DNA of 64,000 bases from Lachnospiraceae bacterium UBA3762. GTDB lineage: Bacteria; Bacillota; Clostridia; Lachnospirales; Lachnospiraceae. The notes beneath the pieces were generated by a model. That model saw nothing but the letters and a program-made list of their open reading frames with translations. It had not been told where the DNA came from and made no database searches. The position numbers and the translations under genes were made by a program. The stretch is taken from positions 1 to 64,000 of the forward strand of contig DFGA01000071.1 of NCBI GenBank assembly GCA_002371615.1. Reading direction: 5' to 3'. Shown here piece by piece: positions 51,534-59,023 of the stretch. How positions within the stretch are numbered: the first letter of the stretch is position 1; the number at the start of each line of letters is the position of its first letter.

Positions 51534-51767
51534 ATGTTACATCCGTCTTACAGTGATCTTATGAAAGTAGTAAACAGCGAGGTTGAGGTTGGAGAGCATC
51601 CTGTTGTAAACAGCCGTTATTCCATTGTTATGGCTACATCCAAGAGAGCCCGCCAGCTCGTTAACGGACGTCCTACCATGGTTAAGGATGCGGACAGCAA
51701 GAAGCCTCTTTCGGTTGCCATTGAAGAGCTTGAGAGGGGCGATATCAAGATTCTCGCTGACGAATAA
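51534..51767 (+). CDS. rpoZ: RNA polymerase omega subunit
   Basis: A 77-residue small subunit: MLHPSYSDLMKVVNSEVEVG, then VVNSRYSIVMATSKRARQLV and KKPLSVAIEELERGDI, typical of RpoZ. ATG 51534 was chosen because AAGGAG lies 7 bases upstream; ATG 51528 is too near. Follows gmk, the conserved order. Confidence 0.95.
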   Translation: MLHPSYSDLMKVVNSEVEVGEHPVVNSRYSIVMATSKRARQLVNGRPTMVKDADSKKPLSVAIEELERGDIKILADE

Positions 51768-51779
51768 GGAACAAACTTA

Positions 51780-53168
51780 ATGAAACTGCTTCACATCTCA
51801 CTTGGCTGTGATAAGAATCTGGTAGACAGTGAGCATATGCTCGCAATAATGGCTGATGCGGGCTATGAAATCACCGATGATGAAAATGAAGCGGACGTTA
51901 TCGTTGTTAATACGTGCTGCTTTATACATGATGCCAAGCAGGAGAGCATCGATACGGTTTTGGAAATGGCACGCCTTAAGGATAACAAACTTAAGGCTCT
52001 TATTGTATGCGGGTGTCTTGCCGAAAGGTATCGGGAAGAGATACAAACAGAAATCCCCGAAGTTGATGCCATCATCGGCACCACCGGGTGGGAGAAGATC
52101 GCAGAGGTCATAGGAGATGTGCTTGCCGGGCGCACAGACGAAGCAGATACAGGCGGATCGGATACAGTCAGACCGGATACAGTCAGACCGGACGGACGGC
52201 CTGTTAAGATCGATCATAAAAGTGCAATTGACGGCAAGAGAATAATCACCACTCCCGGACATTACGAGTATTTGAAGATCGCGGAAGGGTGTGACAAGAA
52301 CTGCACATACTGCATCATTCCGAAGATAAGGGGACATTACAGATCCGTTCCCATGGAAGAGCTCATCAGTCAGGCCCATTACCTTGCCGGACAGGGAGTA
52401 AAAGAGCTTATCCTTGTCGCACAGGAGACGACGATATACGGAACTGATATATACGGCAGAAAATCATTACCCGAACTTTTATGTAAACTATCAGAAATCG
52501 ACGGGATAGAGTGGATCAGGATATTATATGCATATCCGGAAGAAGTGACAGATGAGCTGATCGATATTATGTCAACCAATCCGAAAATATGTCATTACAT
52601 CGATATTCCGATCCAGAGCGGTTCCGATCCTGTTCTTAGAAGAATGGGGAGGCGCACCGATCAGAAGCAGATAAGAGACGTAATAGAGAAACTCCGAAGC
52701 AGAATAGAAGATATCAGTATCAGGACTACGCTTATTTCGGGTTTTCCCGGGGAAACTCAGGAAGATTTCGAAGAGACTTACAGATTCGTTAATGAAATGG
52801 AATTTGACAGGCTCGGTGTGTTCACTTATTCAGCGGAAGAAGGAACGGCGGCATATGATTTTGAACCCAAGGTTGATGAGGATGTTGCAAAGAGCCGGAG
52901 GGATGAGCTGTATGAGCTGCAGCAGGCGATAGCTTACGAAGCGGCGGAACAAATGACCGGAAAGAAACTGAGGGTGATAGTTGACGGGTATCTTCCCGAT
53001 GATGATGTCTATGTTGCCAGAAGCTATAAGGATGCGCCGGACATCGACGGGCTTGTATTTGTGTATTCGGACAGAGAGCTTGTTACCGGAGATATGGTAA
53101 CGGTAGAGATAAAAGATGCGAAAGAATATGATTTAGAAGGGGTGCTTACAGATGAATCTTCCCAATAG
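51780..53168 (+). CDS. rimO: ribosomal protein S12 methylthiotransferase
   Basis: Radical SAM enzyme that methylthiolates Asp88 of ribosomal protein S12. UPF0004 domain (ISLGCDKNLVDSEHML with further Cys in VVNTCCFIHDAK and IVCGCLAERY), the radical SAM cluster site CDKNCTYC and IRGHYRS near residues 177-191, and a TRAM domain at the end. 462 residues. The linker near 120-145 contains an exact tandem of 15 bases (GATACAGTCAGACCG at 52161 and 52176). Overlaps pgsA by 17 bases. Confidence 0.95.
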   Translation: MKLLHISLGCDKNLVDSEHMLAIMADAGYEITDDENEADVIVVNTCCFIHDAKQESIDTVLEMARLKDNKLKALIVCGCLAERYREEIQTEIPEVDAIIGTTGWEKIAEVIGDVLAGRTDEADTGGSDTVRPDTVRPDGRPVKIDHKSAIDGKRIITTPGHYEYLKIAEGCDKNCTYCIIPKIRGHYRSVPMEELISQAHYLAGQGVKELILVAQETTIYGTDIYGRKSLPELLCKLSEIDGIEWIRILYAYPEEVTDELIDIMSTNPKICHYIDIPIQSGSDPVLRRMGRRTDQKQIRDVIEKLRSRIEDISIRTTLISGFPGETQEDFEETYRFVNEMEFDRLGVFTYSAEEGTAAYDFEPKVDEDVAKSRRDELYELQQAIAYEAAEQMTGKKLRVIVDGYLPDDDVYVARSYKDAPDIDGLVFVYSDRELVTGDMVTVEIKDAKEYDLEGVLTDESSQ

Positions 53169-53697
53169 ACTAACAGTAATGAGAGCTGTAGCGGTGCCGT
53201 TTTTCGTAGCGCTTATGCTGATCCCGGTAAACGGGGCTGCCTGTGAGGGATGGTGTAAATGGACTGCGCTTGCGGTATTTATAATTGCTGCGCTGACAGA
53301 TCTTCTTGACGGTAAGATTGCAAGAAAATACCAGCTGATCACAAACTTCGGAAAGTTTATGGATCCTCTTGCGGATAAACTTCTCGTATGTTCGGCACTT
53401 ATCTGCCTTGTGGAACTTGAGCGTATACCCGCATGGGTTGTCATCGTGATTATTGCAAGGGAATTCGTTATAAGCGGAATAAGACTTGTTGCTGCCGATG
53501 ATGGTGTGGTAATCGCGGCAAGCAAATGGGGAAAGTTCAAAACGGTATTCCAGATGATCATGGTGGGATTTATGATCGGAAATCTTCCGGTGTTTGATAT
53601 ACTGACTCAGATTCTTATGTGGATCGCGCTTGCGCTTACACTGATCTCGATGGTTGACTATATTGTCAAAAACATAAACGTGTTCAAAAAACTGTAG
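53152..53697 (+). CDS. pgsA: CDP-diacylglycerol-glycerol-3-phosphate 3-phosphatidyltransferase
   Basis: Makes phosphatidylglycerol phosphate. 181 residues, start MNLPNRLTVMRAVAVPFFVA, CDP-alcohol signature DLLDGKIARKYQLITNFGKFMDPLADK in pieces (D-G-x2-A-R, G, D, D) near residues 46-72, four membrane segments. Overlaps rimO by 17 bases and precedes cinA, the usual order in Firmicutes. Confidence 0.94.
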   Translation: MNLPNRLTVMRAVAVPFFVALMLIPVNGAACEGWCKWTALAVFIIAALTDLLDGKIARKYQLITNFGKFMDPLADKLLVCSALICLVELERIPAWVVIVIIAREFVISGIRLVAADDGVVIAASKWGKFKTVFQMIMVGFMIGNLPVFDILTQILMWIALALTLISMVDYIVKNINVFKKL

Positions 53698-53707
53698 GTG
53701 ATATAGT

Positions 53708-54229
53708 ATGGGTGATGTAACATACCGTGATGAATATCCGATAGAAGATGTTGTTGTTGACATTCTTATTGCCAAGCATCTTACGATCTCGACGGCCGAG
53801 TCTTGCACGGGCGGGCTTCTCGCAGGAAGGATCATAAATGTGCCTGGAGCCAGCAATGTTATCGGAGAGGGATTTATAACATATTCAAACGATGCAAAGA
53901 GAAAATATCTCGGGGTCAAAAAATCAACCCTCAAAAAGTTTGGTGCCGTAAGCGAGCAGTGCGCAAAGGAAATGGTAAAAGGACTGCTTGCAGCAACGAA
54001 AGCGGATGTCGGACTTGTAACAACCGGTATAGCCGGACCCGACGGCGGCACTGAGGAAAAGCCCGTAGGACTTGTGTATATCGGCTGTAATGTCTGCGGA
54101 AAGATAAAGGTTAAAAAGTATATCTTCGAAGGAGACCGCCGGCAGATCAGAGACAGTGCGACTGAAAAAGCACTTGTACTCGTAAGAAAATATTTGACTA
54201 AGTATAATACGGAGAATAAGAAAAAATGA
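53708..54229 (+). CDS. cinA: CinA C-terminal-type nicotinamide-nucleotide amidase
   Basis: A 173-residue protein holding only the C-terminal (PncC) domain of CinA: TAESCTGGLLAGRIINVPGA, GFITYSNDAKRKYLGVKKST, TGIAGPDGGTEEKPVGLVYI. It deamidates nicotinamide mononucleotide. The N-terminal MoaB-like domain is absent. It overlaps the radical SAM gene by four bases. recA, which often follows, is not here. Confidence 0.92.
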   Translation: MGDVTYRDEYPIEDVVVDILIAKHLTISTAESCTGGLLAGRIINVPGASNVIGEGFITYSNDAKRKYLGVKKSTLKKFGAVSEQCAKEMVKGLLAATKADVGLVTTGIAGPDGGTEEKPVGLVYIGCNVCGKIKVKKYIFEGDRRQIRDSATEKALVLVRKYLTKYNTENKKK

Positions 54230-55683
54230 GTGAGAAAAATAAAGTACTTCTGTTTTACCCGCCCGGAATGCTTTTCCAGCGTGGTGAGGACAGGTGCCAG
54301 CAAAATATCAAGGATGCTTCGGCTGAGGCTATGCGTGCATGCAACGACCTCGGATACGGTGCGGCTATCCTCTTGCAGAAAGGTTATGAAGTAAAGCTTC
54401 GCGATTACCAGACCGAAGGGGCTACCATGGAAGATCTTGAGAGTGATATGGAAAAATTTGCTCCGGATCTTATCATGATGAGCATTACCAATACAACGAT
54501 TTTTGATGACTTAAAGCTCCTTGCGGATCTGAAGAAAAAGTATGATCCGATTATTGTAATAAAGGGTGCGCTCTTTTACGATCCCGAGCAGGAACTGCTT
54601 GATATGCTCGATCTTTCCTGCGTTGATTACATGATCGGCGGAGAGGTTGATTTTGCTATAGGAGAGATCGCGGATTATGCTCTTCGCGGCGAAGGAAATC
54701 CGGATGATATACTTTCGATCCTTTATAAAAATCCTGACGGATCGTTTCATCAGACCAAGTTCCATTGCTGGGGAGAAGACCTTGATTCAAGACCCTTCCC
54801 GGCCCGTCAGTTAATGAACAATAAACTGTATGTGCGTCCTGATACCGACGAGCCCATGGCTACGATCCAGACATCCCGGGGATGCCCCTCGGCGTGTGTG
54901 TTCTGTCTGACTCCGGTAATATCAGGCAAATGTGTGAGATTCAGAAGTCCCCAAAATGTTATGGACGAGATTACCGAATGCTATAACGTTCATGGGATCA
55001 GGAACTTCTTCTTTAAGGCAGACACGTTTACAATTAATCCCGCATGGGTTAAGGAGATGTGTACACTTATAATCAACTCACCGCTTCACGGGAAGATCGC
55101 ATTTTCCGCAAATTCGAGAGTTAATCCTTTATCGAAGGAAACGCTTGAACTTATGAAGGAAGCAGGGTGCTTTATGGTGGCCTTCGGATTTGAGTCGGGC
55201 TCGGATGAGATGCTGAAGACTCTGAAGAAGGGTACGACTGTTGAAATGAATCTTCGTGCCGCAAAGTGGTGTCATGAGGTTGGACTTCCCTTCTGGGGAT
55301 TCTATGTTATCGGATTTCCGTGGGAAACAAAAGAGCATATTCTTGAAACAAAGAAAATGATCATGAAGCAGAAACCGGATTTCATCGAAGTAAAGATGGC
55401 TCTGCCGTTCTACGGAACAGAACTGTACAAGTCGGCCAAGGAAATGGACTTGATAGCCGATTCACCCCTCGGGTGTGATTTTTTCCATTCTGCGCTTAAA
55501 GGCACGAAGTACCTGTCCCAGGAAGAAGTTGAAAAACTCCGCAAGAAGATACTTCTCGGCTTCTATCTTCGTCCGGGCTATATACTGAAGAAGATGGGAG
55601 AGTGCGTAAAGCATCCTTCCGTGTTCGGAAATTATGTGAAATACGGCTTCAAGATGCTGGGGTCACTTATCGGCAGGGATTGA
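54226..55683 (+). CDS. B12-binding-domain radical SAM protein
   Basis: A 485-residue enzyme. Residues 1-150: cobalamin-binding-like Rossmann domain (FYPPGMLFQRGEDRCQQ, DLIMMSITNTTIFDDLKLLA, without a clear DxHxxG). Residues 195-430: radical SAM barrel with the 4Fe-4S ligands C-x3-C-x2-C in SRGCPSACVFC, and AFGFESGSDEMLKTLKKGT. C-terminal helical tail. Class-B-like radical SAM proteins methylate or rearrange unactivated carbons; the substrate here is unknown. It is translationally coupled to cinA and precedes the ABC-F gene by four bases. Confidence 0.85.
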   Translation: MSEKNKVLLFYPPGMLFQRGEDRCQQNIKDASAEAMRACNDLGYGAAILLQKGYEVKLRDYQTEGATMEDLESDMEKFAPDLIMMSITNTTIFDDLKLLADLKKKYDPIIVIKGALFYDPEQELLDMLDLSCVDYMIGGEVDFAIGEIADYALRGEGNPDDILSILYKNPDGSFHQTKFHCWGEDLDSRPFPARQLMNNKLYVRPDTDEPMATIQTSRGCPSACVFCLTPVISGKCVRFRSPQNVMDEITECYNVHGIRNFFFKADTFTINPAWVKEMCTLIINSPLHGKIAFSANSRVNPLSKETLELMKEAGCFMVAFGFESGSDEMLKTLKKGTTVEMNLRAAKWCHEVGLPFWGFYVIGFPWETKEHILETKKMIMKQKPDFIEVKMALPFYGTELYKSAKEMDLIADSPLGCDFFHSALKGTKYLSQEEVEKLRKKILLGFYLRPGYILKKMGECVKHPSVFGNYVKYGFKMLGSLIGRD

Positions 55684-55687
55684 GGCA

Positions 55688-57670
55688 ATGCTATATCAGA
55701 TCAAAGGCGGCCGCGTAATGTTCGCGGCCGATACCATACTTGAACACGTTGATTTTGAAGTCAGAAACAGGAATGAAAAGATTGCCGTCGTCGGAAGAAA
55801 CGGCGCAGGCAAAACAACACTTCTGAAAGTCATTACAGGCGAGGTTGAACTTACCAAGGTAGACGGTGAGGATTCATCCATAACTTCCACAAATCCGACT
55901 ATAGGATATCTGCGCCAGATCACATTCGATGACCTGTCGGTTACCCTTGATACTGAAATTCGCAAAGTCTTTGCCGATATCATAAAAGAAAAGGACCGCA
56001 TCGACGAACTTGTAACACTTATGGATAGTGCCGAAGGGAACGAGGCCGAGCGTCTGGCCCGTGAGTATACCACGCTTATGGATGACTTCAAAGACCGGGG
56101 CGGATACTATTACGAAAAAGAGTATGATGCCATGCTTACTTCCTTCGGTTTTACGCTTGCCGACAAGGAGAAAAAGCTGGGAGAGTTCTCCGGAGGACAG
56201 CTGACCAAGCTTGCATTTATTAAGCTTCTGTTGTCAAAGCCGGACATCCTTCTTCTCGATGAGCCTACGAACCACCTTGATATGCGAACCATCGAATGGC
56301 TCGAAGGGTATCTTCAAAACTACAACCGTGCACTTGTTATCGTAAGCCATGACCGTATGTTTATAGACAGAATAGCAAACGTTGTCTACGAGATAACTTA
56401 CGGGCAGGTCACGAGGTTTAGCGGGAATTACAGTGATTACGTCAGACAGAAAAAAGAGCGGTACGAGAAGCAGTTAAAAGATCATATCGCGCAGCAAAAA
56501 GAAATAAAACGTCTGACCGAGCTTGTGGAGCGCTTTAAGAACAAGCCTTCAAAGGTTGCAATGACGCGATCGAAGCTTAAGCAGATAGAGCATATGGAGC
56601 TTGTTGCGCGTCCGGCTGATTACGATACAAAAAGCTTTCAGGCGGAGTTTACTCCGAAGCTTGAGACCGGCAAAGATTTGTTGTTTGCCAAAGATCTTGT
56701 GATCGGGTACGACCGGCCGCTTGCTACGATAAATCTTGATATTAAACGTGGCGAGAGACTTGGCATTGTGGGAGACAACGGGATCGGAAAATCAACCCTC
56801 CTAAAAACCCTTGTGGGGGATATCAAACCTCTGTCGGGTGATTTTAGATTCGGTGTTAATGTGCAGACAGGATATTTTGACCAGAGGATGGCGCAGTACA
56901 CTTCTGACAAAACGGTCATTGACGATTATCATGATACCTATCCGGATCTGACGGAGACCCAGGTAAGAAACCAGCTCGGTGCATTTTTGTTTACGCAGGA
57001 TGAAGTCTACAAGGAAGTGTCGGCTCTTTCGGGAGGCGAGCGTGTGCGCCTGTGTCTTGCAAAGATATTCCATACAAAACCGAATGTGCTCATACTTGAT
57101 GAGCCGACAAACCATATGGACATGATCGGCAAGGAAACGCTTGAGGCGATGCTTGCATCCTTCCCGGGAACAGTTATATTCGTATCACACGACAGATACT
57201 TCGTAAAAAAAGTTGCGACGCAGATCCTCGATATGAGAGTGGACGGGGTAACGCTGTATCCCTTCGGGTATGAAGATTATGTGGAACGTTCTAATGCTCG
57301 GGGCCTGTCCGAAGGATCGGAAGGATTCACAACCAACACCGACTTCGTCGGCGTCGCCACGTCTCGATCGCTCTGCAATCGGGACAAATACTCGCTTGGT
57401 GGCATCAGTGCAGACACCCGCGCTGATAATAAGATCACAGATTCTCAAGCGGAGCGTTTGGCCGGTAAAGAGGCGGACCGCAGGAGACGTCAGAAGAAAA
57501 AGCTTGAAGATAAGATAGAGTCCATTGAAAAAGAAATAGAGGAATTAAAAGAAGAGCTTTGTAAACCGGAGTACGCAAGTATGTATTCCAAGCTGACCGA
57601 GATACAGAATGAGATCGATGCAAAAGAAGAAGAACTGCTTACCATTATGGAAGAGTGGGACAATTCGTGA
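55688..57670 (+). CDS. ABC-F family ATPase
   Basis: A 660-residue soluble protein with two ATPase domains: Walker A GRNGAGKTT near residue 38, signature EFSGGQLTKLAF, Walker B DILLLDEPTNHLD; then GDNGIGKST near 360, LSGGERVRLCLAKI, VLILDEPTNHMD. ABC-F proteins act on the ribosome in translation quality or antibiotic protection. A linker near 535-595 is rich in Ser, Thr and Asp and is partly encoded by a palindromic repeat (57330-57358) also found in the FMN riboswitch. A C-terminal coiled coil (about 600-655) ends the protein. Confidence 0.9.
   Translation: MLYQIKGGRVMFAADTILEHVDFEVRNRNEKIAVVGRNGAGKTTLLKVITGEVELTKVDGEDSSITSTNPTIGYLRQITFDDLSVTLDTEIRKVFADIIKEKDRIDELVTLMDSAEGNEAERLAREYTTLMDDFKDRGGYYYEKEYDAMLTSFGFTLADKEKKLGEFSGGQLTKLAFIKLLLSKPDILLLDEPTNHLDMRTIEWLEGYLQNYNRALVIVSHDRMFIDRIANVVYEITYGQVTRFSGNYSDYVRQKKERYEKQLKDHIAQQKEIKRLTELVERFKNKPSKVAMTRSKLKQIEHMELVARPADYDTKSFQAEFTPKLETGKDLLFAKDLVIGYDRPLATINLDIKRGERLGIVGDNGIGKSTLLKTLVGDIKPLSGDFRFGVNVQTGYFDQRMAQYTSDKTVIDDYHDTYPDLTETQVRNQLGAFLFTQDEVYKEVSALSGGERVRLCLAKIFHTKPNVLILDEPTNHMDMIGKETLEAMLASFPGTVIFVSHDRYFVKKVATQILDMRVDGVTLYPFGYEDYVERSNARGLSEGSEGFTTNTDFVGVATSRSLCNRDKYSLGGISADTRADNKITDSQAERLAGKEADRRRRQKKKLEDKIESIEKEIEELKEELCKPEYASMYSKLTEIQNEIDAKEEELLTIMEEWDNS
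57330..57358. repeat. palindromic repeat inside the ABC-F coding sequence
   Basis: Matches 38331-38359 at 26 of 29 bases. The core hairpin CCGAC-TTC-GTCGG corresponds to TCGAC-TTC-GTCGA there, so one base pair has changed on both sides. The reading frame stays open through it, adding residues to the linker between the second ATPase domain and the coiled coil. Confidence 0.7.
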
Positions 57671-57724
57671 AGCAGTGTGATTTTCAATTTATGATTAAGG
57701 TGGTGTAAAGAGGTAGATTTAATT

Positions 57725-58228
57725 ATGAGAGATAATTTAACACAGTCGGATATCGACAAGATGGAAGCAGAGATCGAATACAGAAAGCTGACGCTCCGCC
57801 CGAAGCTGATAGAGGATGTCAAGATTGCGAGAGCCCACGGAGATCTGTCAGAGAACTTTGAGTATTACGCCGCAAAGCGTGAGAAGAACATGAACGAGTC
57901 CAGGATCAGGTATCTTGACAGGATGGTCAGGACTGCCAATATCATTGAGGATTCATCGGCTGATGACGAAGTGGGGATCAACAATACGGTCACTGTAGAA
58001 ATCGTTGATGACGGAGAGATAGAGCAGTACAAGATAGTGACCACGATCAGGAGCAATTCCCTCATCGGATATATAAGCATAGAATCCCCTATGGGGAAGG
58101 CTCTTATGGGTCACAAGATAGGAGAAAGGGTTACTGTGCACGTTAATGATGATGTATCCTATGATGTGATAATAAACGATATTGACAAGTCAACGGATGA
58201 TGCCGATGACAAGATTAGCCAGTACTAA
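57725..58228 (+). CDS. greA: transcription elongation factor GreA
   Basis: A 167-residue cleavage factor: N-terminal coiled coil (DKMEAEIEYRKLTLRPKLIE, IARAHGDLSENFEYYAAKRE) and C-terminal FKBP-like domain (SNSLIGYISIESPMGKALMG, HKIGERVTVHV). The acidic tip residues D and E in GDLSEN are present, which stimulate RNA cleavage in paused polymerase. GAGG lies before the ATG. Confidence 0.92.
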   Translation: MRDNLTQSDIDKMEAEIEYRKLTLRPKLIEDVKIARAHGDLSENFEYYAAKREKNMNESRIRYLDRMVRTANIIEDSSADDEVGINNTVTVEIVDDGEIEQYKIVTTIRSNSLIGYISIESPMGKALMGHKIGERVTVHVNDDVSYDVIINDIDKSTDDADDKISQY

Positions 58229-58255
58229 CGGTAGAAAATCATAGGGTGGCTGTAA

Positions 58256-58284
58256 TTGAACGTGTAACATTACTATGATATAAT
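58256..58284 (+). promoter_or_regulatory. promoter of the SEC-C gene
   Basis: TTGAAC (58256-58261) and TATAAT (58279-58284) with a 17-base spacer, 94 bases before the start codon. Confidence 0.8.
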
Positions 58285-58377
58285 ATGTCCCGATATACGT
58301 TTGAAAGTTAGTATTTTTATTCAGGTTTTCACGATCATATATGATCAGCGGATAAATTAGGAAAGGCGGACAACATA

Positions 58378-58887
58378 ATGGCATTACTTGAAAAATGGCG
58401 TAAAATGGCCTACAACGAGACAGAGGATAAAAATAAACTCCAGAAACTGTGGGCTGATTATTTTGAGGTTGAAAAGGGCATTTACCAAAAGCTTCTGGCC
58501 GATCCGGATACGGTAGTCACAGGAACGGTTGCTGAGCTTTCCGAAAAATACGGGACAGACATCATGACAATGACCGGATTTCTGGACGGTATCAACGACA
58601 GTCTTGTTAAGCCTAATCCCATTGAAGAAATGACTGAGGATACAGAAGTAAGTCTCGGATTTGACAAAGAACTTCTGTACAAGAACATGGTTGCTGCCGG
58701 AGCTGACTGGCTCTACGGCCTTACCGAATGGAATGATATTTTCGACGAGGAGAAGCAGAAAGAGCTGTACAAAGAGCAGAAGAGGAGTCAGACAGTCCGC
58801 CACGAAGGACCGAAGATCGGCAGAAACGATCCCTGCCCTTGCGGCAGCGGCAAAAAGTATAAGAAGTGTTGTGGTGCAAGCAGATAG
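58378..58887 (+). CDS. SEC-C motif protein
   Basis: A 169-residue protein. The first 145 residues are helical and unrecognised (KWRKMAYNETEDKNKLQKLW, VVTGTVAELSEKYGTDIMTM). The C-terminus is a SEC-C zinc motif: GRNDPCPCGSGKKYKKCCG, with Cys-x-Cys and Cys-Cys ligands, as at the SecA end. Such proteins bind zinc and are thought to contact ribosomes or SecB-like partners. The stop codon TAG lies in the first bases of the two-hairpin element copy C; thrS follows. Confidence 0.85.
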   Translation: MALLEKWRKMAYNETEDKNKLQKLWADYFEVEKGIYQKLLADPDTVVTGTVAELSEKYGTDIMTMTGFLDGINDSLVKPNPIEEMTEDTEVSLGFDKELLYKNMVAAGADWLYGLTEWNDIFDEEKQKELYKEQKRSQTVRHEGPKIGRNDPCPCGSGKKYKKCCGASR

Positions 58888-59010
58888 GAGGGGCCCACGA
58901 AGTGGGAGGAACCTTTCTGCACCGCGAGGCCCATCGCGAAGCGATATCAAATGGCCGAGCGTCCTTGTTATAGGCAGATAGGGGGAACCCACATCCTTGT
59001 TTAAGGCAGA
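58883..59010 (+). ncRNA. two-hairpin element, copy C (before thrS), with a partial tandem copy
   Basis: Hairpin 1 is CCCAC-GAA-GTGGG (58894-58906). Stem GGCC (58928-58931) with GGCC (58953-58956) encloses ATCGC-GAA-GCGAT and the bulge ATCAAAT. CCTTGTTATAGGCAGATAGG closes it. From 58974 a shortened second unit (GATAGGGGGAACCC ... CCTTGTTTAAGGCAGATAGG) repeats the ends without the hairpins and runs into the thrS ribosome site. No T-box is present before thrS. Confidence 0.65.
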
Positions 59011-59023
59011 TAGGAGTTATATT

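Noticed and set aside
53170..54303. 377-codon open frame on the minus strand
   Set aside because: It lies antisense across pgsA and cinA, which have clear family motifs; the composition is not protein-like.
58229..59023. T-box leader controlling thrS
   Set aside because: No T-box sequence (TGGNACC-type) or long antiterminator fold was seen in this interval.
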